Numbered from the stretch's first letter, positions 43,800 through 56,557 are shown. The stretch is 64,000 nt of DNA from Durusdinium trenchii (GCA_963970005.1 CAXAMN010023695.1:680500-744499), one strand, 5' to 3'. The notes: a model not told the origin generated them from the letters alone. Numbers and translations are program-made.

Positions 43800-46700
43800 G
43801 CTCTTCCTGGGCTGCCGGGAGCTTTACGACGAGGACCGCCTGGGCGCCCTTGTCGCGGCCCCGAGTCCGGGCGCGACGCCGCGCGTGGCACTGAGCCTGG
43901 TGCGCCGGTCGCCCACGCATGCGAAACTGCTGAAGCTGGCGCAGGCAGGGTGGTCATTAACGCTTGGGATGGTTGGAGAGGTTAAGAGGGTGAGCGGGTG
44001 GAAGGAAATAGATGCATGGACTGATAACTGAAATTAAGTGGCGAAGTGTGATTGACGGTTTGCGTGTCGTAGTATATTCATTTTGTGATTGTGAGGGGCC
44101 ACAGCACCAAAGGGGACCCATGAGAGAGAGAGAGAGCGCGCGCGCGACGAAGAACGATGACGTGGAAAACGATGGTATTAGAGTCATTCGAGGTCCTTGG
44201 ACTGTCCTGGCCCAGGATGGCAGCCAAGCCCTTAGTCGGAAGTGGCTGGCGAAAATGCCGGAGGTGGTGCGTGGGGATGCGGAGTTGGTCCGAGAAGTGC
44301 TGCGCAGGGATGGAGTGGCGCTGCAGTATGCCTCAGAGGAGGGGCGAGTTGAGTCAGTGAGTCAAGGAATTTTGCATCCACTCGATATACACACAGACCA
44401 AAACCAAGACCCTTCAACAGGTCACCAACTGAGCCCTTGTGGGTTCAGCAAGCCTTTGTATATAGAGCAGACATGGGGAGTTGGAGGCCCTGGTAGAGCT
44501 CTGAGAGTGCAAGACTTGACTCAATAGCTTCAGAATTTCTTCTGGCTAATCGTCGGTTGACTGCCTATCAGCATGCAGGCTAGAGCATGATACAAGACTT
44601 TACAGACTTTGCATGTCTCATCATGCTCTTCCAGGAGCAAACAATGTTCATTTTTGCAGCAGACATGTAGGAGAACTTTGACAATCTTTGATACCACAAG
44701 TTCCACGGCAGGATCTCAAGGCCCATCCTCAGCTGGTGCTGGAAGCCGTCCGCCGCAGCGGTTTCGCATTGGAATATGCGGCCGAGCACCTGCGTGGCGA
44801 TCGGCAGTTCGTGCTCGAGGCGGTGAAGCAGAACGGCTTTGCACTCGCCAGGGCCTCCGCTAAGCTCCAAGGAGATCCGGAGGTGATCCTAGCGGCCATT
44901 AAAGAGGAAGGGGCGGCCTTCGAGTATGCAGCTCAGGAGCTGAAAGGCTTGGTCCCAGTGAGTCAACTGAATCACTCCTGAATACTCCTGCTTGTACTTG
45001 CTGGTTCTTCCGTTCATGGCCATGAACGGTGCATCAACAAGAGAGTTTCTGAGGGTTTCACTCACCTGCAGCAGGTGACTTTGACTTCGCCTTGGAGGTT
45101 GTCTCATTGGGTGGCCCAGGTGCCATGAAACATATCTCAGCAGACTTGTGGGAGGACCCACGCTTTGTTCTCCACGCGGTGCGGCAGGCGCCCAGTGCTT
45201 TGGAACATGCCCAGGTGGGGGGTCAAAAGCATCGGCGTCCAAAGAGGATGGCATGAGTGGGTCAAGGAAAGATGATCAAATATAATCAAACATAGCTGGA
45301 ACATGCTGAACTAGCACACTCCTATGGCCTGGGCATGGCCTCTCAGGGAAGCAAGCCAACATGAGAAAAAATTCAAGCATCGTCCATGTTCTGCGGCCAA
45401 TAACCCCATTGAATCTCATCCTGACCATCGATCATTTGGAGGTTTCTGTGATTTTTTATGCCGCACAAACCCCAACACGGGGCTCCTGCTAAGTGTCTCT
45501 CAATCCACTATAAATCCACCTCAGGCGGAGGTCAAGGCTGAACCGACCTTTGTTTTGGAGCTCTTGAGCCGGAGCCCAGCCGCATTGCCCTTCGTGGCTG
45601 CAGAGCTTCTAGAGGAGATGGAGGGAGAAATGGTGAGCTGATGTTTTGCAGTGGGACAACTCATGGGTCGCAGTCAAGCTTATCGTCTTATCTTATTTGT
45701 TTAGATGGTCAGATATCTGTCTTTTTCCCCTTGAAGTGACATGTTCCGCTTGGCCAGGATCCAGCCTTTCTTCTGCGCGCCGTGGAACGTAACCCTGAAG
45801 CCCTGGCACACGTGCCCTCGGAAATGGCCATGGAACCGGCCTTCATCCTCATGGCCTTACGGTGCAACGGGCACTCGCTGCGGTATGTGAATCGAGGTCT
45901 CCTGAAGGAGAAGGGCTTTGCTTTGCAGGCCTTGGGAGCAGCGGGAGCTAAAGCCCTAGTTGATTTACCTGAAGACTTTTGGCAAGACAGGGACTTGGCT
46001 TTGACAGCACTGCGGATCGATGAGAGCGGTATCGAGAAGGTGCCAAAGAAGTTCTGGACCGATCGCGACTTCGTGCTGGCCGCCGCCAGGTTCCAGCCCT
46101 CTGTGCTGAACATGGTCGAGCCCGGATGGCTGAAAGAGCAGCCCTTTATTCTGTCAGTTCTACAGCGCAATTCCAGTTGTATCCGTTTCGTCTCTGAGGA
46201 GCTGCTGAAGGACCGAGCCTTCGTGCTCCAAGCCTTGCGCACCCATGGCTCTGTTTTAAAGCATTTGCCTCAAGAGATGCGCGCGGATCCCAGCTTAGTG
46301 CTGGCCGCCGTGCCCCAAACGGGCTTCGTCTTGGGCTTCGCGGCGGACGAGTTGCGCTTGGACAAGTGCTTTGTCCTGCAGGCGGTGAAGATCAACGGCT
46401 ATGCATTGATCGGAACGCCTGAGGTCATGAGGTCAGATCGGGAGGTGGTTTTGGCAGCTGTGAGGCAGCAGGGGCAATGCCTGGAGTTTGCGACACCCGC
46501 ACTTCGTGCCGACCCAGAAATTGTCTTGGCAGCAATCAGATCTTGCCCTGGCCCCATGGCCCACGTGGAGGAATGTCTTTGGAAGGATCCAGCTTTTGTG
46601 CTAGAGGCGGCTGCCCTGCATGCTTGTGCCATTCAACATGCGGATGATGCCTTGCGCTTGAACCGGCCCTTCCTGCTTTCGGCGTTCGAGCGGAACCCGG

Positions 46701-47106
46701 AATGCATTTGTTATGTCCATCCGCAGTTGCAGTCTGATCGGAGTTTTTTCATCGAACCCTGGCAGTGTCTTCCAGAAATTGTGTCTTTATGTTTCTTCAC
46801 TTATGTGTTGTCTCCACGCCCCAATGTCGACATTGAAGTCATATGATGGTGGCTTCATGTCATGGTGCCCCCCCCCAAAAAAGAAAACATTATAAACACA
46901 CATACACAGAGACTAATTGTGGGCTACCTGTTGTTCTCAACTTGTTCTGGGTCCCAGTAGATGCTCGCGAGGAATGCTTAGCGCTGAACCCGCATGCCTT
47001 AGAGTTTGTCCCCACGCAGATGCGCATCGACGTGGCTTTCCAAGCAGCGGCGAAGAGCCAGATCTCACCTGAGGAGGCAACCAAGTTGCCAGCACCTGCC
47101 TGGTGA
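43800..47106 (+). CDS. DUF4116-type repeat protein, seven exons visible
   Basis: Exons that join in phase: 43800-43944 (GC donor), 44216-44356 (GT), 44712-44946 (GC), 45075-45214 (GT), 45525-45632 (GT), 45758 to about 46761 (probable GC) and about 46958-47106, stop TGA 47104-47106. The protein is an array of about 45-50-residue units such as HPQLVLEAVRRSGFALEYA and DREVVLAAVRQQGQCLEFA, with a recurring (D/H)xxxVLxAVxxxGxAL core. This is the DUF4116 pattern, a repeat family of unknown function that is abundant in dinoflagellates. Units are predicted to be short helix pairs stacking into a solenoid, so a binding or scaffold role is possible but is inference. The first visible exon (LFLGCRELYDEDRLGALVAA) has no ATG nearby, so 5' exons are probably missing from this model. 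No signal peptide or membrane segment is seen. Two, possibly three, of the six introns need GC donors. Only the last junction is uncertain. Confidence 0.8.
44122..44146. repeat. (GA)n(GC)n microsatellite in intron
   Basis: AGAGAGAGAGAG followed by CGCGCGCGCG, inside the first visible intron of the DUF4116-type gene. Confidence 0.8.
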
Positions 47107-47304
47107 CAGTCATCTCACTGCCATCTATACCAAGAGGCCAAGGGAGAAACCCGCAGGTCGAAGACGGATTGGTTGCACGAGCCAAGGAAGAAAGAGGTTC
47201 TGTGTGTGGCTTCGGTGTGCAGTTAGAGTGGAATGTGAGCCTAGGGTGAACGAGCCTAGGGTGGGGTCAGCAATGATGTGCGGTGCGTGTTTTGATGGTT
47301 TCAT

Positions 47305-47475
47305 CTTATTTGTCTCCTATTTGTCCCTTATTTGTTCCTGATTTTTCCCGAAGCTCCCCACAAGGGCAGGAGCCTATTTGTACCTTATTTGTTTCTTATT
47401 TGCCTTTCATTTGTCTCTCAAACGTTGGAATGCATGAAAACCCTTATTTGTCTTCTATTTGTGTCTCTTAAATGT
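47305..47475. repeat. Degenerate TTATTTGTC repeat
   Basis: About ten copies of (C)TTATTTGTC/TCATTTGTC at irregular 9-20-bp spacing, on the + strand just downstream of the DUF4116-type gene, possibly within its 3' region. The open frames rich in YLF/FICL follow from the repeat. Confidence 0.7.
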
Positions 47476-49361
47476 GCTTTATTTTACACCTGGCTCGTTT
47501 TGGGTAGGCTCACTTTGCAGTTATGAGTGTCCGCATTCGTCCAGGGCACTTGGACCTATCGTTGTTTTTGAAGTGGCTGACACCGTGGCCAAACGCTGGC
47601 CAAGGCCAGCGTCGAGACGCCATGTGTGCGGTTCCTCGAGTAGAAACAAGTCCTCATGAAGGCTTCACGCCACACCAGATGGACCCCCACACCAGACGAT
47701 GAATCGGAATGTCCGACCGATGAAAAACCTTTGCAGTCTTTGATCGATTGATTTCTCATGATTTCTCCGTGGTTATGGCTCAAGCCGCGAGCTGTTTGAC
47801 TTTGGTCCGACCTGCCTTTGTGCGCTCTCGACCTAGGCCGCAGGCTATCAACCCGTGTTTGACACTATGATCCTGGGCGACAAGTCTTTGAGCAACCCGA
47901 GGATCCACAATGATGCATAATTCTGCAAAATCAATTGCACAATGACAATTGAATCTAGTAACTCTGGAGGGCCTGGAGGTTCTTACCTGGCAACATTTGG
48001 TATTGAAGGACACACTTGGACTCAACAAACATAACAACACATCCTCCAAGTTCAATTTCCTGGGAAGCCGTCAAACTTTGGGCCAGCAGACACCAACAAA
48101 AACCTACACCAGGACCCATGTCTACCACATCATGTGCCCTCGCTGAGGAATCGCGATGGTGTGCAGGACTTGGCGCAGGTGAACTCGGCCAGCAATGTCT
48201 TTGCGCGCATTGTGGCACGCAGCAAGGGCCTGCCACTGCCAGTGACTTCGAAGGCCCTCACTGCAACGCGTGTGTCGACACCCGCACATGTCTTAGCGTG
48301 TCTCGAGTTTGGTACAGGATCGGTGTAGAACATTTACTGTAGAAGTGCTGGTGCTGAAGCAACCTTGAGCAAGTAATATCAAGTAATTCGGTGAAAGCTT
48401 CTGCTAATGTGAGTTATATATGTTCCAGTACACGTAGGCAGTGGCCAGGTGGTAGGCTGAGGGAGCAATAAATGTTCCCCATGCTCATGTCATTCTTCAT
48501 GTTGCTTTGCGTTTTCCATTTCATACCATCCCACCACCACGCCAAACTGCTGCCATTTCCGCCGTCCTTCGCTGTGTGTCAGGTGGTCTACAACTGCAAC
48601 ACTGGCCAAGGATGGACAATGTGGAAAGATGTGCCCTTCAGTGCCGACTCGGGCTTGATGTCAGTGCTGATTCCCGTCGGAGGCATGTGGCAGGGGTTGT
48701 GGAAGCGGCGTGCATGCACTGATTCATGGGTTTGGACACTTTTGCATGTAAAGTCAATCATCCTTCCGAAGGACATTTGGTGAGTGGACGTCCACTCATC
48801 AAGAGGTCCGTGGCATGATTTGGGAAATGACTCAGAATGTCTCAAACAAGAGGCTCAAACAATGGATCTATGTATACAACATATATTTGTTTTGCTTGCC
48901 TCAAGGCTCTAATCATTGCAAGGGTGTGCGTAGAAAGTTTAAGTTCATTGGCCCGATTGAATGAAGCAGACAATGTTAACCAGAGTGGATTCAAGCGTTT
49001 GTTTTCCTATTCGCTATTCATCCACGCAGGCATACGCAGGTTCAAAGAAACTACCGACAGAATTGGCTTTGTCCATCCTTCCCCAAAAAAAGCCAAAATC
49101 GCTACCCTCATGCCCTTCATGATAACTTGCTAAACTACTCGGGGCATGGGATTGAACACACGGCAATCACTCTGCAGGTTCTCTTGCCGTTGGCATTGCG
49201 ATTGGTAGGTATTTTAAGAAGTGAGGCAGTGAGGCTGCTCTGAATGGGATGTTTCTCCAATTTCTTTTTGGAGAGGCCGCGCACTGTGTGACTTTTCTGA
49301 CCTTTGATTGACATTTCAAGAGACCGACGGATTCCAATCGAAAAGCAAACCTAGCCGTCAT
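47476..49361. other. No confident gene; possible exons
   Basis: Two + strand stretches look exon-like. One is 48169-48330 (DLAQVNSASNVFARIVARSK then GLPLPVTSKALTA), following CAG. The other is about 48582-48700 (VVYNCNTGQGWTMWKDVPFS), also following CAG. I cannot link them in phase or name a family. The rest shows no gene. Confidence 0.35.
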
Positions 49362-49462
49362 GAATCATAGGGATATGTGTGTATATAATATATATATATA
49401 CATTGTATAAATATAGATTTATATATATATATACACACACATATATATATATATGTATATGG
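49362..49462. repeat. (TA)n/(ACATA)n microsatellite
   Basis: TATATA, ATACACACACA and ATATATGTATA runs immediately precede repeat R1 copy 2. Confidence 0.9.
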
Positions 49463-49469
49463 TTACAAA

Positions 49470-49690
49470 AGCCAGCCGATAGGCTAGGCTGGAGTTGATG
49501 GGCGAACGAAGTGAGGCCGGCCGTGTAGGGTGAACCCAGAGCCTGGTGGGGGAAGAGCAACAAAAAGAGGCGGTCCGGAAAGCAGTGAACATGTATGGTT
49601 TTTGTGGTCTGGTGATGCGAGTGATGTAATCGACGCCGAAAAGTGCATCATTAGCATCACGAAGGGCTCAGGAGACTATTTGGACAGTCT
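49470..49690 (+). repeat. Interspersed repeat R1, copy 2
   Basis: CCAGCCGATAGGCTAGGCTG... GGTGATGCGAGTGATG ... GTGCATCATTAGCAT matches 10233-10430. No coding potential or RNA polymerase III promoter was identified with confidence. Confidence 0.78.
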
Positions 49691-49779
49691 TTCGACGAGG
49701 GGTGGGAGTTCGGGTAGAGGACAGGAAGGGGGGGACTACGTGACAGGAAATGCAAGAAAAGAGGTACGGTCGGGATCTC

Positions 49780-50560
49780 ACCAGGCTAACCAGGTGCGTC
49801 TATCCAGTCAGAAGATAGAAGCGCGAGATTTGCGCAAGCCGGAGTTTATTTCGATAGAGATAGCGTTTGGACAACACACAAGGACAACTGCGGGCTTCAT
49901 TTTACAGCTGCGTCTTCCCCATATTGGGGGGCTCACTAGACCGAAGAGTGCAGGTAGAGGACAAGAGAGGGAATAGAATGCAGTCAGCAACCTTTAAATT
50001 GCTTGGGGGTGCTCCTTTTTATGGTTGAAAAAGGGCACGTCTCAGAGCTATAGATGTCCAAGGGGTCGGGCTTTAGTACGGATCGGAGCCTATCCTATGC
50101 CCAGTAACAGTGGATGGGAGTTGATCCAGGGGTTGTGTACATCGGCTCTTTTCTAGCATGCCCGGCTTCAAGCCACTGCGTCTCTCAGCCCCTGCTGTTT
50201 GCAAAGGCAAAAGTAGCAAAACCGGTCAAAATGAATGTTAAGGAATAAGAGTAGAAGGAAATACAAGAAACGATGCCACCACACTGAGGGAGCTGACCAG
50301 GGTAAACAGGTGTGTCCATCAGTTAGGGGACAGAAGCGGCGAGACTCTGCGCACACATGCGGGCAGGAACCTCTGAGTTGCTTGGGGGGGGCCCTTTTGT
50401 ATTATGAAAAGGGTTGTTCGCCGGGTGAAAAAGACCTTCTCCAAGCTATGCATGTCGAAGCGGGTCGGATTGTACGAATCGAAATCTATCCTATGGAGTT
50501 GATCCAGGCATTATATATATCGGCTCTATCATATCGAACTTCAATGCAAAGCTTTGCATT
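49780..50560. repeat. Two tandem copies of a ~490-bp unit (R2)
   Basis: Copy 1 (49780-50165) and copy 2 (about 50280-50560) share, in order, AACCAGGTG(C/T)GTC, GAAG(A)TAGAAGCG, TTGCTTGGGGG, GAAAA(A)GGG, CAAGCTAT/GAGCTATA and GGAGTTGATCCAGG. They directly follow R1 and end at the edge of the AT-rich island. Confidence 0.65.
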
Positions 50561-52197
50561 TTAGCCTTTTTCTTTCCCGCGATTAATAAAAATAGAAACA
50601 ATTGTAAATTTGATTTTGCTTTATGATATTAAAATTAGCCCTAAAATAGGAATATTGATTATACTATAAATATTCGATATTAATAATTGAATCTATTTTT
50701 ATAGATATTGAATTATATATTGTATCGTAAAATACGATAAAATTCTATATTATAAGAAAAATATCTATTTATAGAAATATTTTTGGTAATTTAAAAGAAT
50801 ATTTTAAAATGTTATTATGTATTTTTAATTATTGAATTTTAAATTTTAAAAATTAACGATTTTTAATATATTTTTATTAATATTTATATTATTATTATTA
50901 TATATTATTATATTTAATGAAATTCTTAAAAATATATAGGGCTTAGGATTTTAAATATAATAAATATTTGATGATTATAAAGGATATTGTTTATAAAAAC
51001 CGATTTTTCTATTAATAATTTGTATTATTAATTTTTATTAATTTGATATATATTTTTGTATTTTTTGATATTTATTTAAATATATTGTTAATATTTGTTA
51101 TTTACTATCGATGACGATTGCGATCACGATGGTTGTGGGCGAGGAAGGGTTTAATTCGGGGTGATATTTAATAAATATGTGAACTACGGTTAAAACATGC
51201 GAAGACCACTTTAGTAAAGACGGGTAAGTTTGTGCATAAAACCTTGCAAAACGATAAGGTTTACCTTAAAATCGATAACCCCAACATTGTATATGATTAT
51301 AAGTATGCGACGAACTTAAAACATTATAAAATGATAAGGTCCAATTCAAAACCGATGACTCCATTTTTTTGTTGAAGAAGAATAAGGAGTTTTGCCCGTC
51401 CCTCATGTTATGGAGATTCGTTTGTTTATTAATTATTTTTGAAAAAATAACGAAAGGATATAGATTAATATTGGTGGATTTATATAAATTTGGAACGTAT
51501 TTTTTTAAGAAAAAAATATTTAAATATATTAAATATTTAAAAATATATTATCGAATACAATTTAAATTGATTATTTTTATTTATTGATTTAAAATTGTAT
51601 TTATTATTCTTCGATTTATATATATTGAATGTAAATAGGCAATATATATATATATAATTTTTATGAAATAAAATATTTCTAATTTCCGAATTTATGTTAT
51701 AGGCAAATTATATTAATAAAAATTTGGTAATATTTATTTTGTTGCATCCGATATGATTGAAATAGATAATTTTATCGAATTATTTTTTAAAAATAGATTT
51801 AAATCCGTATATATGAATTATTTTTGATTTTAATTTTTTGGTTATATGAATAATGTTCAATTGATTTTTATGAAAATTAATTTTCATTGAAGGTGTTAAT
51901 TGAATTATATTTAGCAAACGAAATGAATAAATATAGGGGGTTAGGGGGGGACGGCCCGAGAACCTATTACGTAAATTCAAAATTAGGTGGGGGAGAGGGG
52001 TGTGCGGAAATAAAATTTTTGAGATTATATTTTGTATTTTTTGAGGGGGTGATGATGCAAGAAATGCAATTTATATCATCTGAGTGGTAAGGTGTAATTG
52101 GTACCTTGCTAAATATAAATATTTGGGATAGTTATAATTCATTTGTCAGGTATAATATTTAAATTGCCTTTCCGTCAACCGCTACTAGGTATAAGAC

Positions 52198-52324
52198 TTC
52201 AAATTCCCTTTCCGTCAACCGTTCGATAACCTTTATATACGCACAGCACGAATGAGACTTCAAAGCTGTGGATTGCTGTGCGTGTATAGAGGTTATCGAA
52301 CAATTGATGGAAAGGGAATTTGAA
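52198..52324. repeat. 50-bp-arm inverted repeat (hairpin)
   Basis: The left arm 52198-52247 (TTCAAATTCCCTTTCC ... GCACAGC) is complementary to the right arm 52275-52324 (GCTGTGCG ... GGAAAGGGAATTTGAA) with about five mismatches and a 27-nt loop. A partial extra copy of the left-arm start lies at 52157-52182. It resembles a small MITE or a foldback element. Confidence 0.82.
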
Positions 52325-52545
52325 ATATTATTCCTGATAATTGAAGTATAGCTACTCTGGGTATACCTGGCAATTGCCTTGTAGTTGCCCTGGGTCCGTG
52401 CGTGCGCGCTTAAATCTAAAGCAGCCGGGAGCCAGCAAGGCGCGGATAGGGAAATTGAAGTGCGATACCTGGTAACAGAATTGTAATTACCCTGGATTCG
52501 TATAAATGCTATGTTACTATACCTTTTACCCACATATAAGTTCAA

Positions 52546-52765
52546 AGCACGAATGAAATTTCAAAGCTGTGGATTGCTGTGCGTGTGTAAGGGTTATCGA
52601 GCGACTGACGGAAAGGGCATTTGAAATACCATATCCGGTAATTGAATTGCAGCTACCCTGCATACGTGGATTGCTGCATGTTTGTCGCGGTAGCGATTGA
52701 TGGAAAGGAAATTTGAAGTATTATATCTGGCAATTGCCTTGTAGTTGTCCTGGGTCCGCGCCCCT
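52546..52765. repeat. Second copy of the 52.2-52.4-kb module
   Basis: GCACGAATGAAATTTCAAAG, CTGTGGATTGCTGTGCGTG, GGTTATCGA, GGAAAGGGCATTTGAAATA and CAATTGCCTTGTAGTTG repeat the sequence of 52246-52400 in the same order. The end is expanded by an additional half-copy. Confidence 0.78.
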
Positions 52766-55307
52766 AAACCTAGGGCAGCTACCGCTGCACTTTGACTATC
52801 TCTTTTCGCAACGTGCTCGTGTTAGCTTTCGTTTTGCAACTTCTTAGGATTGATTATTTAATTTCGTTCTTTTTTTATTTTGGAATTCTATTTAGCATAT
52901 CTTTTGATTCGTGTTTGAGGTCCGGCAATTTCCTCTGATTGCAATGTTTCCCTACGGATATTTACAATAAGGCGAACTAAGAAATACAAGGAGGTATTAA
53001 AAGATTCTGCAAAGATGTACAAATAGCGAGATGATGCAGATATCCAAGAGGAAATTAACAAGAATATCAAAAGATTACAATTGAGGAGATTGAGGAGTAA
53101 ATACAAGCAAAACATTGGGAAAGCAAGATACGGTCAGAACACCAATTCAGAATTCAATTCATCGAATTCGATACCAGATAACCGCAAATCGAAAAAGGAT
53201 ATGCTACTCTGTTGTCCGGACCTCATATATATATCTATATATAAAAATTTGAAATTAGAGGGGGAGGAAAATAATATATATGATATATAGCACAAAATGC
53301 TTGTGTATATGATATAAAAAAGCAATTAGTTTCTAAATTTAAATCTTAAATATTGGAATAACATATATTAGTTTGTTTAAAAAGAATTATGAAAATGGCA
53401 AATTAATTGCGTTTAAAATAATTATCTATTTAAGATATTGATAAATTAATACATATTATATTTATGATTGAATATTCAATCTTTAATATTAAATATGTTG
53501 GTTGGAAATCGGTTATGTTGATTGCAAATCGATTTAACATTTATGTCAAATTTATCGTTCGATTTACAATATGTCCGTAATGATATTTTTTACATAATCC
53601 TGCCTATAATCAATTCAATAGAGAACAATTATTTTGATTTGGTATCCTCCATATATATTAATCAAATAATTATATCAATAAGAATAATGATTTAAATAAA
53701 TATATCAATTGGTTGCTTGGGAATAAATAATGATTTTTGATCATCAAATGAATAAAAGAATTTGATGATGCCTGCCATATTCTGGACAAATGTGTTTAAT
53801 ATAAATCGTGGTTTAATATAAATGTTGATATAAAACGTAAATTGAATTTTAATCGTAATTGATATAAATTATAATTAGGATATTTTATATTTGGAATAAA
53901 TCAAAATATATTAAATATATATAAAATTATATAAATCGTGATTACTAAACATCGTAATTAGGATAATATAATTGAGAATTTGAAAAGAGAATATACGAAA
54001 GATAGGATATCGGGGCAAAAATAAACATATAAAATCCATCCGCGCCGAAGGTGCGCAGGGCGTGATCATCCGGGTGGCATTCATAATTATAAGAAAAATT
54101 TATCTGGTAATATGTTTTGATAAAAATATGGGGTTTTGATAGATCGCGACGACGGATTTCAAATAAAATTGTTTTTTAATACAATGGAACGGCCTAGTTC
54201 GTGCATGCGCCCGCCCGGAGCCGGCAAGAGAGAAATGAAGAAAATAAATAAGGTATTTTTCTCTCTTGGTCTTGGATTTTCGGCTCTAAAATGCATATGT
54301 TTTCTATGCATTTTATCGGGAGGCCGTGGGGGGGATTTGTTTGGGTGATGGTTTTCGGCATTTCTATTAGACAGAAAATTGATATATTGCCGAAATTTAA
54401 ATTCTTTATGCGATATGAAGCCCTCGCAAATAGCAATGCCTTTTGTCGAACATATTATCGATTTTTTGGTAATAATTTCAATAATACTAGTATTTTAGGC
54501 CACGGCAAGTTCAATAATATTCTAGACCTTATAAAATATACAATATATTTTTTATATGATATATATAAGGGCAATTTTAGCAATATCAATTCCAAGAATC
54601 TCGTTGTTCGTCATTTATAAAGCAATTATTCATAACGATGTATGCGGACGGCATAAATATTTAATAAAATAAGAAAAAGAATGGATGGAATTATATATTT
54701 ATTAAAAAATATAAAAAATGGAAATATTATATATATACAATAATCCTCAACAACAAGAAATATACAAAGATACATATTATATCTCTTCATAAATTCAATT
54801 ATAATTCGACATTTTTAATATTCAATATCAAGAAATTAAAAAATATATCTATATAAAATAAACAACAACCATATATTCAAGAAAAGAAACATTAAATTAA
54901 ACTATAAATTATAGAATATTATTTCTAATTAGTTTATAGTTTTCATTCATAAAAAAGATTCAAACTATATATTTCAAAATTCTCTTTAATAATATTCATA
55001 ATATTACTATAATCAAAATTTAATAGATTAATATTTTCATAATTATAAAAAATATAATTATTATCAAATTTCTATCAAATTCATCCTCCTCATCACTTCG
55101 AAGAAATATAATATATTTCAAATAATTATTTAAAAATGATTTAATATCTATAATATCTATACTTAAGATCGACAAATATGGAAAAACAAATAAAACATAA
55201 AATTTCATTTCATTTCAAGGCCGGCAGAAGTGCTTCTGCCCGTTATGGGCTGCAGTGTATTATCACACCGGACGTTTCGTGAACATCTTGCCCAAATCCG
55301 TACTGCA

Positions 55308-56019
55308 TCAGTCAAAAGCTGCTCCGAGCAAATCATTGAAATGCATCTGTGCCGAATGCGAGTCGTTCTTCTCAGGTCCTGCAACTGTCCGGCAAATAGG
55401 TTGTCGCCATCGTTTGGTGCGAAGGCTAGTGACCGACGCCAGCCATAGCAAGTAGCTCGCTTGGGCAACATCCTCATTCATGAAAATCCGGTGAGGCTTG
55501 ACTCCGTCGTCAGCCGTGAGCATACTCAAAGAAGAATGCAAGGTCGAAATGTAGTGGCCGCTTTGCGGCACCGGGCCCAAATGAAGGACACTTGCCAACA
55601 CATGAAAATTGTGCCATGGGACCGAAACTCCCTAGACGTCATCGAAGATAGGTAGGAGGACCTCAGCTCGACTCCAATGGATGGGTTCACAAAATTTGCA
55701 ATCAAGACTGGGGAAACGATCAAACTGGACACAAATCAGGCTGTTGGGTTGCAGGAAGGCACAAACAAATGGATCCCATGCAGGCCATTCATCTATCAAT
55801 TCTTGCAAGGTGGCCGGTTGGGGCTCCTTTTGTGTCAGCAGGAGCGGACCAAGCACAGACAGAGCCTTGATCCTCTGTAGATTGCAAAAGGCGCTTCCGC
55901 CATCCAGCTGAAATCTGACCATTTGGACTGCAATCAAAAAGCTGTGCCCTAAACCATCCAACAAATTCGGCGGCATCTTGCTGTGAGTCGCCATGCTGTC
56001 GAAGCCAGGGATTGAGCAT
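55308..56019 (-). pseudogene. USP-like (peptidase C19) domain of a retroelement polyprotein
   Basis: Read on the - strand in two or three frames: NPWLRQHGDSQQDAAEFVGW (about 56013-55954) corresponds to the QQDxxEF box of ubiquitin-specific proteases. A middle part follows (LQELIDEWPAWDPFVCAFLQ). Then HLGPVPQSGHYISTL (about 55584-55540) is the GHY His-box region, ending with YLLWLAS. Such protease-like domains occur in dinoflagellate LINE-type polyproteins, from my general familiarity. The Cys-box (NLGNTC type) was not found, and frames change between blocks, so it is a fragment. A host deubiquitinase fragment is a less likely alternative, given the neighbours. Confidence 0.5.
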
Positions 56020-56557
56020 ATCCCCGCTCAGGACTCACTTTAAGAAGGCCTCCTGTCCTGTCAGATTGTGTTAATTGGCCTCTGATTTGCACTTTGGCGC
56101 TGTGTCCAATCATGCTACCATGCCAGTCCACGATTGCAGCCATGTATCGATTGATCCAATCCCGGAGCCTGGCTGTCCGGAATCCTCTCGTTATGGATTG
56201 ATTCGGAGTGAGCTGAGTGAGCATGAATTGGACCCAGCATGGAGCTTGTTGACACGACGCCTACCACATATCATGCACACAGTGCCCTTTTGGCCAGAAG
56301 TTCGACTCGCTTGGCAAATCAATCTGGTGAATTGGATTGTGCACTGGCCGCTTTGCCATAGGTATGCCTAGACCTCACATGGATTTGCATCCTGATACAC
56401 CCTGTGCCATTTGCCGCCACAGATCTTCCAGATTTTGTTGATCAGATGATTCCTGAGACGTGGATCCATCAAGTTGAGCTGCTTGTGACTATTCTATTTC
56501 CCATTGAGCACACATTGGCCCAAAACATTTGCTTGGATCGCTCATTGACCTCCCACC

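Larger units (their letters stand above)
50570..55205. other. AT-rich island without genes
   Basis: Composition drops abruptly at about 50570 from mixed sequence to long A/T runs with only small GC pockets, and recovers abruptly at about 55210. No open frame with a recognisable domain occurs; the longest are Lys/Ile/Tyr-rich chance frames. GC pockets lie at 51110-51170, 51940-52010, 52170-52800 and 54040-54260. The island contains a diverged tandem pair at 51237-51365 (AAACGATAAGGTTTACC / AAATGATAAGGTCCAATT) and the 52-kb modules listed separately. I could not assign it to an organelle, virus or known element. Confidence 0.7.

Noticed and set aside
43550-43957. Pro/Gly/Arg-rich - strand frame of 135 aa
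   Set aside because: It overlaps antisense to the first visible DUF4116-gene exon, which joins in phase to the next exon. The - frame has no domain.
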